From positions 1 through 30,586 of the forward strand of contig CAYSLA010000022.1 of assembly GCA_964431685.1 (NCBI GenBank): a DNA stretch of 30,586 nt, in the 5' to 3' direction. A program made the position numbers and the translations under genes. This document shows, piece by piece, positions 6,169 to 14,233 of the stretch (its first letter is position 1; each line of letters starts with the position of its first letter). Origin of the DNA: CAYSLA01 sp964431685. Lineage in GTDB: Bacteria; Armatimonadota; UBA5829. A model generated the notes under the pieces. The model had not been told where the DNA came from and did no database searches. It saw only the letters and a list, made by a program, of their open reading frames with translations.

Positions 6169-8799
6169 ATGAGTTTGCGAATACTTGCAGCGCTTGTGGC
6201 GCTGGTTCTCGTGTCAGTGTTTTCCTCGTGCGTAGTACTTGCACAGGCGGATTTTGGAGACGCTCCAGACCCGTCTTATCCGTCGCTGAGGTTTACGCCC
6301 AGCAGCCGGGTAGGAATGCCTGGGCCGTACCACATGGACATTAGTCAGGAGTGGTTTGGCCCTCCCGGCATGTCGACGACTACCCCGGAGCCGGACGCTA
6401 TGATTCCGGATGCCGATATGGACGACGGCAATCCGTTGCTCGTGCGGACCATTAAGCACGGGACCCACAGCAACTGGGGCTTCGTCAGGTTCGACATAGC
6501 GACTTCTCCCACCACCACGGCCGGGTTCCGCTACATAAACGTGGCAGCGGACCTGAACACGGATGGTATTTGGGCCACCTATCTATACGATGGAGTTAAC
6601 GAACAGCCGGAATGGATAGTCCAGAATGCGGAGATATACCTGCCGGATCGTTACTTCGGTCGGCTGGGGCTGCCGTTCTGGTTCCCTGACCTTGCCGCGG
6701 ATGCGCGCCCGGGGATTAATCTTCGGATGACGCTTTCCACTGAACCTCTGGATCCGGCACTGTACGGTGCGATGGGTTGGGACGGTTCAGGGCTGCCTGC
6801 AGGCTTCGTGCGCGGCGAGACGGAGGACTGGATGCTCCCGGTGATGATTGAGGATGTGTCCGCTTTCGTGGATAATCTTCCGAGCGGCCTGGACAAAGGG
6901 GCTGGAGACGCGCAGTCTGCAAATGTCCCCCCGAGTGGATCACAGGCTGGCGCTACAACTCCCAGAGGCTACCAGCGCACTGGAGTTCCGGACAACAACC
7001 AGGGGACCAACGAATGTGCTCCCACGTCGGCGGCAAACTCCCTGCAGTGGCTGGCCGGCCAGCATGGATTCACTGATAGAATGCCCGCTGGCGGCACTGC
7101 TGGGACTGTTGGCGAGCTCAAGAAGGATATGGCCCCAGGATACACGACCGGAGCCTATCCTGGCATCGCGCCCAGTAACTTCTTGCCGGGCAAGAACAAG
7201 TTTACGCAGCGTCATGGCCTGCCCATTGCCTCCACGGCCGGTGGCAATATGGACGGCACGGGCACGTTTGAATTCATCGAGAAGCAACTGCAGCAGGGCG
7301 CCGATGTGGAGATGAGAATCCAGTATCAGCCCGCACCATCCGCTGGTGGCCACTGGGTAACGGTGGTTGGATTCTCGGTTGGGGCGGACGGTAAGAGAAA
7401 AATCCACATCAACGACCCGTTGAGCCCCGGCCCGGCGAGTGAGGCCTACGAGATTGAGGCCGACGGCACCATCAAAGGCTACCCCTATGGAACTGCGAAG
7501 ATCAGCTTTGCGGTTGCCGAAAACCGGGTAATATGGGGGACGGCGAGCAACTTCGATGTGATGAACCACACCGGCCAACAGGCAAACGACTTCGAGGTCA
7601 AGCTGGGCGGAGTGAAGCCAAATCAGGTCAAAGGCACCTACACAGGCGCCCTTGGCTACAACACCTCTTCAACGACTGAGTCCACCGGCGGAACCACCAT
7701 CAGATGGACTGGAGGGACGACGGCTCCAGGCGTTAAGAGCCACTTCGGGTATGTTCTTCCAAAAGACGTGGCCGCTACATCGGTGGAGATGACTTGGACG
7801 AAAGACGGAGTGGTTATATCGACTCTGCCCTCTTCGCCCCAGACATTCAAGGTTAAGGACTCGGGCGGAATTCAGGCTGTGGTGACGAACAACAGCGTTG
7901 AGCCGATGCTGGTGCAGAGGAGCGTGGCGATGCTGCCCACCATCATTCCCCTCGACGACCTAAACGTCGCCAATCCGTATCTGGCCAGCATGCTAGTTCC
8001 AATCGATCCGGCCCCCATTTTGCTCGGGCCGCATCAGGATCTGGTATATGACTTTGAGTCTCCTCCGGAGGCGATACAGGCTCTGGTGTTCGCCTACGGT
8101 GTGCACTTTGACATGATACCCGACAGCTTCTTTGACGTGTTCTTCTATAACGAGGCCATTGTCGGTATGCCGCAGCCGCACTCAAGCGTGGCCTCTCTGA
8201 AGCACGCGCCGGAGTCAACACTGGTTACGCTGGATTCCCCCACGCTTGTTGTGGGTTCCGGAGGTTATCGAGTAGACTCGTTCTTTGATGTGTTCCTCAG
8301 CACAGACGATAGGGCGGCGGGGCTCGCCGTGAGTTCTAACGGGACCTCGGTGCATCCTGGAGACAGGGTGACTGCGACGGGCACGATACACACGATAGCC
8401 GGCATGAGAGTTCTGGACGCCTACGATCTGCAGGTGTACAGCTCAGGAGACTCTCTGCCGCAGCCGCTGGCAATGCCGAACAGAGCACTGGGTGGTCACG
8501 GCGTGTCCGGCCTCGGACTGGACAACACTGGTCTGCTGGTCACCGCCTGGGGCCGAGTGGTAGGGCCGGTGCCGGTTCCACCGGGCTATCTGCCTGCGAA
8601 CGCTCTGGCATACGCGATTGATGATGGCAGCGGAACCCCGACTGCGGTCGCAGTGAGGGATATCGCGTCGGTTGAGCCGAATCAGTTTGTGGCCGTCAGG
8701 GGTGTGTCCTGTTCGTGGGCTCCGTTCCCAATGGGTCCTGGCAACAGGTTGATCATTCCAAACAGTGATGACGATATCACGGTCATAAGCCACCACTAG
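6169..8799 (+). CDS. Large secreted protein with GEVED-like and C39-like cysteine peptidase domains
   Basis: The 876-residue protein starts at the ATG at 6169 (GGAGG eight bases upstream); an in-frame ATG at 6127 lacks a ribosome site and would bury the signal peptide. Residues 1-26 are a signal peptide. Residues about 27-225 begin DFGDAPDPSYPSL and end GETEDWMLPV, the typical frame of a GEVED-type surface domain. Residues about 265-470 form a papain-fold, C39-like domain. The candidate nucleophile is the Cys in NECAPTSAANSL (about 282), followed by His in GGHWVTVVGF (about 394) and Asp in HINDPLS (about 415). The last 400 residues look like beta-rich surface domains, without a PEP-CTERM or other anchor. 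The family usually cleaves peptides, but the target here is unknown. A double-stem hairpin follows the stop, so it is probably transcribed alone. Confidence 0.75.
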   Translation: MSLRILAALVALVLVSVFSSCVVLAQADFGDAPDPSYPSLRFTPSSRVGMPGPYHMDISQEWFGPPGMSTTTPEPDAMIPDADMDDGNPLLVRTIKHGTHSNWGFVRFDIATSPTTTAGFRYINVAADLNTDGIWATYLYDGVNEQPEWIVQNAEIYLPDRYFGRLGLPFWFPDLAADARPGINLRMTLSTEPLDPALYGAMGWDGSGLPAGFVRGETEDWMLPVMIEDVSAFVDNLPSGLDKGAGDAQSANVPPSGSQAGATTPRGYQRTGVPDNNQGTNECAPTSAANSLQWLAGQHGFTDRMPAGGTAGTVGELKKDMAPGYTTGAYPGIAPSNFLPGKNKFTQRHGLPIASTAGGNMDGTGTFEFIEKQLQQGADVEMRIQYQPAPSAGGHWVTVVGFSVGADGKRKIHINDPLSPGPASEAYEIEADGTIKGYPYGTAKISFAVAENRVIWGTASNFDVMNHTGQQANDFEVKLGGVKPNQVKGTYTGALGYNTSSTTESTGGTTIRWTGGTTAPGVKSHFGYVLPKDVAATSVEMTWTKDGVVISTLPSSPQTFKVKDSGGIQAVVTNNSVEPMLVQRSVAMLPTIIPLDDLNVANPYLASMLVPIDPAPILLGPHQDLVYDFESPPEAIQALVFAYGVHFDMIPDSFFDVFFYNEAIVGMPQPHSSVASLKHAPESTLVTLDSPTLVVGSGGYRVDSFFDVFLSTDDRAAGLAVSSNGTSVHPGDRVTATGTIHTIAGMRVLDAYDLQVYSSGDSLPQPLAMPNRALGGHGVSGLGLDNTGLLVTAWGRVVGPVPVPPGYLPANALAYAIDDGSGTPTAVAVRDIASVEPNQFVAVRGVSCSWAPFPMGPGNRLIIPNSDDDITVISHH

Positions 8800-8818
8800 A
8801 GAATCTGCGGCACCATAT

Positions 8819-8853
8819 AAACGGCCTGGGGGAGACTTCTTCGCCCAGGCCGT
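8819..8853 (+). terminator. Intrinsic-type terminator hairpin
   Basis: AACGGCCTGGG (8819-8829) and CCCAGGCCGTT (8843-8853) form a perfect 11-bp stem with a 13-base loop, starting 19 bases after the stop of the secreted peptidase gene. The following sequence is only weakly T-rich. Confidence 0.65.
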
Positions 8854-9023
8854 TATGTCGTCTCTGTCGCAGCCACGACTGGCTCAGTCGCCTCTTCCTC
8901 TGCTACACAGAACTCTGGTCCCGAAAAAAAAGAACGTATGGCTGTAAGCTATTGCCGAAATTCTGGGTATACTAACAGCGTAGGTTGTAGCAAAGAGCTA
9001 TTCGGAGAAAGGAAAGAGGTTCT

Positions 9024-9704
9024 GTGAAGACACTAGTTGTTGTTGTATTGCTTTTGGCGGTTGCCGGGTTGGGTGCGCAGGCCGGAATAATGGTTCGAAA
9101 TGCGAATTCGCCGTCTGATGTCGCCGCGACATTGGCTTTGTGGCTGGGTGACATAGGAATCACAGAGTCGCAGGTCAGTCACTTCGTTGATTGGGAAACT
9201 GGCTTTGCGGCCGGACAGAACATCTCTGGCATTGCCGGTCTGCTTCCCGGCGGGCTCGTGATTACTGATACCAGCAGCGCCGCATCTGCCAGGGTTCAGT
9301 CTTCCAGCTCGTTCTTTGGCGGCTCCAACCCGGTAGGGAGCTTCGCGCTGGCTCACAACGAGCAAGCCTACCTCGAGTTGGACTTCTCTGCCAGTCCGGT
9401 GGACTACATTTCCTTCCAGGACATTGACCACAGCGGCACAAGTGTAATAGTCCATTTCCTGGGAGGCGGCACGGCGACAACCTCCTTTGAGACGACGGGG
9501 GCCAGCGGTAACTCGGCTGAGTTCTTCGGAATCTTTCGGAACGATATGCCCAGAATCATCCGCGTTCAGCTTGATGCAACCGGTGATGGCGCGTGGGGTA
9601 TCGACAATCTGAGATACGGCGTTGTACCCGAGCCTTCCAGCGTGCTGGCTCTGATGAGCGGCTTCGCAGTTCTGGGTGGAGTCCTCTCTAGAAAAAAGAG
9701 ATAG
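9024..9704 (+). CDS. PEP-CTERM exported protein of unknown function
   Basis: The 226-residue protein starts with GTG at 9024, preceded by AGAGG. Residues 1-20 are a short signal peptide (MKTLVVVVLLLAVAGLGAQA). The middle is small-residue-rich and beta-rich, with no recognised catalytic motif; the segment DYISFQDIDHSGTSV and the sequence GAWGIDNLRYG resemble other PEP-CTERM carbohydrate-binding-like domains. The end is a textbook PEP-CTERM signal: VVPEPSSV, a hydrophobic helix, then SRKKR at the last residues. The protein is therefore expected to be exported, cut by an exosortase and left outside the cell, perhaps in an exopolysaccharide matrix. It is a single-gene unit between the peptidase terminator and a 285-base gap in which I see no gene. 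Confidence 0.8.
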   Translation: MKTLVVVVLLLAVAGLGAQAGIMVRNANSPSDVAATLALWLGDIGITESQVSHFVDWETGFAAGQNISGIAGLLPGGLVITDTSSAASARVQSSSSFFGGSNPVGSFALAHNEQAYLELDFSASPVDYISFQDIDHSGTSVIVHFLGGGTATTSFETTGASGNSAEFFGIFRNDMPRIIRVQLDATGDGAWGIDNLRYGVVPEPSSVLALMSGFAVLGGVLSRKKR

Positions 9705-9989
9705 GCAGTCAGGACAGCGCACGACGGCCGGACTCCTGCTCAGATGGTACCTGTCGCAGGGGTTCGGCCTTCCGCTCGTCTTAGTATTGCAGAGAACTCT
9801 CCGGAATTGTCCATCCTCTTCCCGAAGCTTTGCAGGAATATCCATTCTGTCTGTGGAAGGATGTCCTTGACCGGCCGTCTACTCCGATCCGTCCACAGAA
9901 TCCAGCTAGACCATATCGGTGTGCCCGTCCGGAACCAGTAGGCCAGAAACTGTTATCTGGCAACCGTCAGGCCAGCTAAGGAGCGCGTA

Positions 9990-10982
9990 GTGACAAACAG
10001 AGAGCGACTTGTGAAGACATTGCGGTTCGAGAAAGTGGACCGCCTGCCTGTTATAGAATGGGCACACTGGTGGGACAAGACCGTCGAGAGATGGCACGGT
10101 GAGGGGCTGCCTTCAGAGCTTAGAGACCCGCTGGAGATACGCGAATTCTTCGGTTTGGACAGGCTCATCCAACTCGGCTACAGTCCTATGGGACCTGACT
10201 GCCCGCAGGCTCAGGGCCACGGCATGCCCATCGTCTACAACGAGTATGAGTACAGATACGTCAAACGGTATCTATATCCACGAGACGCGGTCGACCAGGA
10301 TGCGCTCCGGTCCGTTGCACAGAAGCACGCAAGCGGCGATGTAGTGATATGGTTCACACTGGAGGGTTTCTTCTGGTTTCCTCGGACTCTCTTGGGCATA
10401 GAGAACCACCTTACAGCTTTCTATGACTCACCTGCTCTAATGCACGAGATGAACGAACACCTGCTCCAGTTTAACCTGCGTGTGATTGACCAGATATGCG
10501 AGGTGCTGGCTCCGGACTTCATGACTTTTGCAGAAGATATGTCCTACAATCACGGGCCGATGCTGTCCAAGGAGCATTTCGAGGAGTTTATGGCGCCTTA
10601 CTATCGCCGGATACTCCCTGTACTGGAGGATCGAGGTATCGTCTCGATCATCGATACTGACGGCGACATAACGATCGCGGCACAGTGGTTTGAGGACGTT
10701 GGAGCACGCGGGCTGCTGCCTCTCGAGAGGATGGCCGGTGTGGACGTGAACCAGTTGCGCCGGGATCACCCCAGGCTGAACATGATTGGCGCGTTCGATA
10801 AGACGGTAATGCACCTCGGCGAAGAACGAATCAGGCAGGAGTTTGAGCGGCTCATGCCTGTGTTGAAGCAAGGCGGCTATATTCCGGCGTGCGACCACCA
10901 AACCCCACCAGGTGTGTCCATTGAAGACTACAGGCTCTACGTTCGGCTACTGAAGGAGTACTGTCAGAAGGCCATGGAATAG
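9990..10982 (+). CDS. Uroporphyrinogen decarboxylase-like (URO-D superfamily) protein
   Basis: The GTG start at 9990 has AAGGAG six bases upstream. The 330-residue protein begins MTNRERLVKTLRFEKVDRLPV, the standard opening of URO-D-like proteins, and ends with ERLMPVLKQGGYIPACDHQTPPGVSIEDY, the matching closing block with a Cys-x-His pair that could bind zinc. Also visible are the barrel segments FAEDMSYNHGPMLS and SIIDTDGDITIAAQWF. These features match the non-heme branch of the superfamily, which includes methylcobamide:CoM methyltransferase-like proteins. The reaction here is not known. There is no heme gene or corrinoid protein beside it. A strong hairpin follows the stop. It is a paralogue of the partial gene at 3-500. 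Confidence 0.85.
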   Translation: MTNRERLVKTLRFEKVDRLPVIEWAHWWDKTVERWHGEGLPSELRDPLEIREFFGLDRLIQLGYSPMGPDCPQAQGHGMPIVYNEYEYRYVKRYLYPRDAVDQDALRSVAQKHASGDVVIWFTLEGFFWFPRTLLGIENHLTAFYDSPALMHEMNEHLLQFNLRVIDQICEVLAPDFMTFAEDMSYNHGPMLSKEHFEEFMAPYYRRILPVLEDRGIVSIIDTDGDITIAAQWFEDVGARGLLPLERMAGVDVNQLRRDHPRLNMIGAFDKTVMHLGEERIRQEFERLMPVLKQGGYIPACDHQTPPGVSIEDYRLYVRLLKEYCQKAME

Positions 10983-11000
10983 ACTGCATCTACGAAACGG

Positions 11001-11023
11001 GCTCCCCGAGTCAGTCGGGGAGC
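11001..11023. terminator. Hairpin between convergent genes, likely bidirectional terminator
   Basis: GCTCCCCGA (11001-11009) and TCGGGGAGC (11015-11023) form a 9-bp GC-rich stem with a 5-base loop between the URO-D-like gene and the convergent isomerase-like gene. No clear T-run follows on either strand. Confidence 0.6.
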
Positions 11024-11067
11024 CTCGAAACGCAGCGCAGAAACCGGCAACAGAGTCGTGGAGTTCT

Positions 11068-11823
11068 TTACTTGTTACCCATTGCCAAACCGTTTGACGT
11101 GAGATACTTGTAGCTTTGCTTGACAGCGTCAACCATATCGGTTGCACAGTTGTCCATCTCCACGATGATCCACTTCAGCACATTCTTGTCGGCCGATCCA
11201 ATGATTCCCATCATATCCAGTTTTCCGCTTCCGACTGCCTTGTGCATACGGTCCGGGTTAAGGTCGCCGTCCTTGATGTGGAGCAGAGGTATGCGAGATG
11301 AGTACTTGCCGACCATCTCAACGGGATCGTTCTTTCCGTCCGCGCACCAGTAGACGTCCAACTCGCTGTCCGCGTCAGGAGCGCTCTCCAGAATGACCTG
11401 ATAGGCGGTCTTTCCGTCGAAGATGTTGGTGAACTCCCACCAATGGTTGTGAAACGCGAATCCTATCCCGTGCGGCTTCAGAAGTTCGGCCGCGGTCTGG
11501 AATTTCTCCGCGCAGGCTTTTGCTGAGTCCAGGGTGGTCATATCGTCGGGGCCGAAACCTGTCACCAGAAAGTCGACGCCAAGGGACTTGCACTCATCCA
11601 CAGACGCGTTTATGGTTTCCGGTGTAGGCAGTGCCATGTGCGCGCTGGGGATCGTCATCCCAAGGTCAGATATGATCTTCGCCAGTTCCACGGGTTTCAT
11701 TCCGTATGTTCCGGCGAGTTCAACACCTTTGTAGCCAGTCTCGGCCACGGTTTTGAGTACCCAGATTGGGTCCTGTTCGGCCTTCTCGCGCAGTGTGTAG
11801 AGTTGCAGTGCAATGGGTTTCAT
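11068..11823 (-). CDS. Sugar phosphate isomerase/epimerase-like TIM-barrel protein
   Basis: I place the start at the ATG at 11823, giving 251 residues that begin MKPIALQLYTLREK, the usual opening of this family. The open frame runs further upstream, but that part reads like non-coding, AT-rich repeat. Metal and active-site candidates of the xylose-isomerase-like TIM barrel are in order: E35 (KGVELAG), H125 and H127 (HNHWWEF), D156 (ELDVYW), H182 (LHIKDGD) and E222 (IVEMD). The usual length is 250-290. The substrate is unknown; related proteins isomerise or epimerise sugars and inositols. There is no signal peptide. It is convergent with the URO-D-like gene and sits downstream of gyrB on the same strand, 130 bases away. 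Confidence 0.85.
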   Translation of the reverse strand: MKPIALQLYTLREKAEQDPIWVLKTVAETGYKGVELAGTYGMKPVELAKIISDLGMTIPSAHMALPTPETINASVDECKSLGVDFLVTGFGPDDMTTLDSAKACAEKFQTAAELLKPHGIGFAFHNHWWEFTNIFDGKTAYQVILESAPDADSELDVYWCADGKNDPVEMVGKYSSRIPLLHIKDGDLNPDRMHKAVGSGKLDMMGIIGSADKNVLKWIIVEMDNCATDMVDAVKQSYKYLTSNGLAMGNK

Positions 11824-11850
11824 TTGGACAAATACCTTTCTGTCTGATTC

Positions 11851-11888
11851 AATTGAGAATTGACAATGGATAATGGACAATGAATGGA
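11851..11888. repeat. Short imperfect low-complexity repeat
   Basis: Four ragged copies of a word like ATGGA/ATGGACA follow an AATTGAGAATTGACA stretch. It is AT-rich against its surroundings and lies just upstream of the isomerase-like gene. It may be a leftover of replication slippage and shows no coding sense. Confidence 0.5.
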
Positions 11889-11953
11889 CGGGTTCGAATG
11901 ACGCGGAGTGTGCAAAGTACACCAAAGTAACATTGTCAACTATCCGTTGTTCC

Positions 11954-14059
11954 CTATGCGTGCCAGTCGACGTTTGTTACCTCTTTGGCGTGTGCCTGGA
12001 TGAATGCTTTTCGAGGTTCCACCTGGTCTCCGAGCAGTACGGTGAACATCTCGTCGGCTCCGACTGCGTCCTCCACCTCGACCCTTGCCATTGAGCGCAT
12101 GTCCGCATTCATCGTCGTGTCCGCCAAGTCCGCAGCGTCCATCTCACCAAGCCCCTTGAACCGTGCGACCGCCGTATCCTTCCTGTTGCCCAGCGACTTG
12201 AGGATAGTATTGAGATCCTCTTCGTTTTTCGCGTAGAAAGTCTTGTCCTTGCCGGATTTGATGCGGTAGAGCGGCGGCTGAGCGATGTAAATATGGCCAT
12301 CGGTGACCAGGGGTTTCATGTAGCGGAAGAAGAACGTGAGCAGCAGTGTTCGGATGTGGCTGCCGTCCACGTCCGCGTCGGTCATAATGATCACCCGGTC
12401 GTAGCGCAGTTTGGACTTGTCAAAGGTCGAACCTCCGTTGCCGTTGCCATTCCCGTTACCATTACCATTCGCAGGCTTCCTCTCGTACTCATCGACCTCA
12501 ATCTCATCGCCGAAGTCCAGCGGGATGGTCTCGTTCTCGTCTTCTTCATCATCTATGGATGAGTGGGTGATCCCTGTGCCCAGCGCAGCCACCAGAGACT
12601 TGATCTCCTCGTTCTCCAGTGCCTTGTCCATTCGCGCCTTCTCAACGTTGAGAATCTTGCCCCTAAGTGGCAGTATCGCCTGATATCTGCGGTCACGGCC
12701 AAGTTTGGCGTTGCCGCCCGCGCTCTGTCCTTCCACAAGGAACAGTTCGCACTTTGCAGGGTCGCGCTCAATGCAGTCAGCGAGCTTTCCTGGCAGCGAT
12801 GCGTTCTCCATCGCGCTTTGCCGCTTCACCATATCTGCGGCCTTGCGTGCGGCGTCTCTGGCCCGGTGGGCGGTCAGGGCCTTGTCGATGATTCGCCGTG
12901 CGGATGTCGGGTTCTCTTCAAGGAACTCGCCGAGCTTCTCGCCTACTATTGAGTTGACGATTCCTTCTACTTCGCCATTGCCTAGCTTGGTCTTCGTCTG
13001 TCCCTCAAACTGAGGTCTCAGAATCTTCACCGATACAACCGCTGCGAGACCTTCCCGCACGTCGTCGCCGGTGAGATTCGGGTCCTTCTCTTTCAGAATA
13101 CCAGACTTCCTCGCGTAGTTGTTGAGCACACGGGTTATCGCGGTCTTGAATCCCGAAAGGTGTGTGCCACCCTCCTGGGTATGAATGTTGTTGGCATACG
13201 TGAGGATGTTGTCCTGATAGCTGTCGTTGTACTGCAGCGCCACCTCCACGTTCACATCGTCACGTTCAGCGTGCAGGTAGACAACCTTGTGCAGCGGGCC
13301 TTTGTTGCGGTTAAGATGCTCAACGAACTCGGCTATGCCGTTCTCATAGTGGAATACGCGGACGCGTTCTTCCTCATCTTCAGCCTGCTCATTGGTGAAT
13401 GCGATAACCAGCCCTTTGTTGAGGTATGCCAGGTCTCGGATGCGGGCAACGAATATGTCAGGATGATAGCTTATGTCCTCAAATATCTCTTCGTCCGCGA
13501 GGTACGACACAGTGGTGCCGGTGCCTTTGGCATCCCCAATGACCTTCAGTGCCTCGGTCGGGACACCTCGTTCGTAGCGCTGGAAATAGCACCTGTCATC
13601 TCGGCAGACTTCAACCTCGCACCACTCGGACAGTGCGTTGACTGCGGACACCCCAACGCCGTGCAGGCCGCCCGATACTTTGTAGCCGCCGCCTCCGAAC
13701 TTGCCGCCTGCGTGAAGCATAGTCAGGGCGACTTCCACGCCGGATACGCCGGCTTCGGAGTGGATGTCTGTGGGTATTCCGCGGCCGTTGTCCTTGACCA
13801 CGACCACGTTGTCCTCTCGCAGTATCACGTCGATGCGCGTGCAGTAGCCCGCCAGATGCTCATCGATACTGTTGTCTACGACTTCAGTGAAGAGGTGGTG
13901 AAGACCTCTGGAGCCGGTGTCGCCGATGTACATCGCGGGGCGCATGCGGACCGCTTCCAGACCCTTCAGCACCTGAAGATTGTCGGCATCGTACTTCTGT
14001 TCGTCCAGTTCGTTGTTTGGGGTTTCGAGGGTATTGATCGGATCCATCTCATCCGGCAT
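11954..14059 (-). CDS. gyrB: DNA gyrase subunit B
   Basis: The 701-residue protein shows the full GyrB plan. The GHKL ATPase is in residues about 25-240 (VDNSIDEHLAG, KDNGRGIP, GLHGVGVSAVNAL), the transducer domain is in 240-410 (with QTKTKLGN), and the TOPRIM domain starts at about 437 with the catalytic Glu in VEGQSAGG (E443). The metal-binding DxDxD is at 561-565 (TDADVDGSHIR), and the C-terminal RKAFIQAHAKEVTNVDW closes the chain. Two features are odd. The TOPRIM signature has Gln445 where EGDSAGG is normal, and an insertion of about 50 residues (497-547) carries an acidic stretch and a six-fold Asn-Gly repeat just before the metal site. ParE is an alternative, but the ending favours GyrB. 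The ATG has GGAG 10 bases upstream and a good promoter. Confidence 0.92.
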   Translation of the reverse strand: MPDEMDPINTLETPNNELDEQKYDADNLQVLKGLEAVRMRPAMYIGDTGSRGLHHLFTEVVDNSIDEHLAGYCTRIDVILREDNVVVVKDNGRGIPTDIHSEAGVSGVEVALTMLHAGGKFGGGGYKVSGGLHGVGVSAVNALSEWCEVEVCRDDRCYFQRYERGVPTEALKVIGDAKGTGTTVSYLADEEIFEDISYHPDIFVARIRDLAYLNKGLVIAFTNEQAEDEEERVRVFHYENGIAEFVEHLNRNKGPLHKVVYLHAERDDVNVEVALQYNDSYQDNILTYANNIHTQEGGTHLSGFKTAITRVLNNYARKSGILKEKDPNLTGDDVREGLAAVVSVKILRPQFEGQTKTKLGNGEVEGIVNSIVGEKLGEFLEENPTSARRIIDKALTAHRARDAARKAADMVKRQSAMENASLPGKLADCIERDPAKCELFLVEGQSAGGNAKLGRDRRYQAILPLRGKILNVEKARMDKALENEEIKSLVAALGTGITHSSIDDEEDENETIPLDFGDEIEVDEYERKPANGNGNGNGNGNGGSTFDKSKLRYDRVIIMTDADVDGSHIRTLLLTFFFRYMKPLVTDGHIYIAQPPLYRIKSGKDKTFYAKNEEDLNTILKSLGNRKDTAVARFKGLGEMDAADLADTTMNADMRSMARVEVEDAVGADEMFTVLLGDQVEPRKAFIQAHAKEVTNVDWHA

Positions 14060-14106
14060 AAAAGTGCTGCTCCTGCATCGTATAAGGGACTGTTGTTTGC
14101 TACATA

Positions 14107-14136
14107 ATTATACTGCTTTACACAGGCCCTGGTCAA
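14107..14136 (-). promoter_or_regulatory. Promoter of gyrB
   Basis: Minus strand: TTGACC (14131-14136), 18-base spacer, perfect TATAAT (14107-14112). It lies about 50 bases before the gyrB ATG. Confidence 0.75.
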
Positions 14137-14155
14137 GAAATCCGCCGCTCTGCTG

Positions 14156-14185
14156 TTGACCCCGCGATGCCCCTCAGTGTACAAT
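14156..14185 (+). promoter_or_regulatory. Promoter of the 209-aa protein/BioD-like/folC operon
   Basis: TTGACC (14156-14161), 18-base spacer, TACAAT (14180-14185), about 50 bases before the ATG at 14234. It is back to back with the gyrB promoter; the two -35 boxes are 19 bases apart, so the promoters may compete for polymerase. Confidence 0.65.
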
Positions 14186-14233
14186 CAACCGTTACCCGGC
14201 CAACGTTTGCGGCCGAGGATTCGAGGAGTGTGA

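Noticed and set aside
9705..9989. Possible small gene or tRNA in the 285-base interval before the second URO-D-like gene.
   Set aside because: No cloverleaf, no start with a ribosome site and no natural-looking frame could be found.
11824..11925. Longer N-terminus of the isomerase-like protein.
   Set aside because: The extra residues are encoded by AT-rich low-complexity repeat and precede a family-typical MKPIALQLYT start.
13160..14107. 315-codon plus-strand open frame inside gyrB.
   Set aside because: It is exact antisense of a conserved gyrB with strong motifs, and its own protein is Val/Asp-rich without domain or ribosome site.
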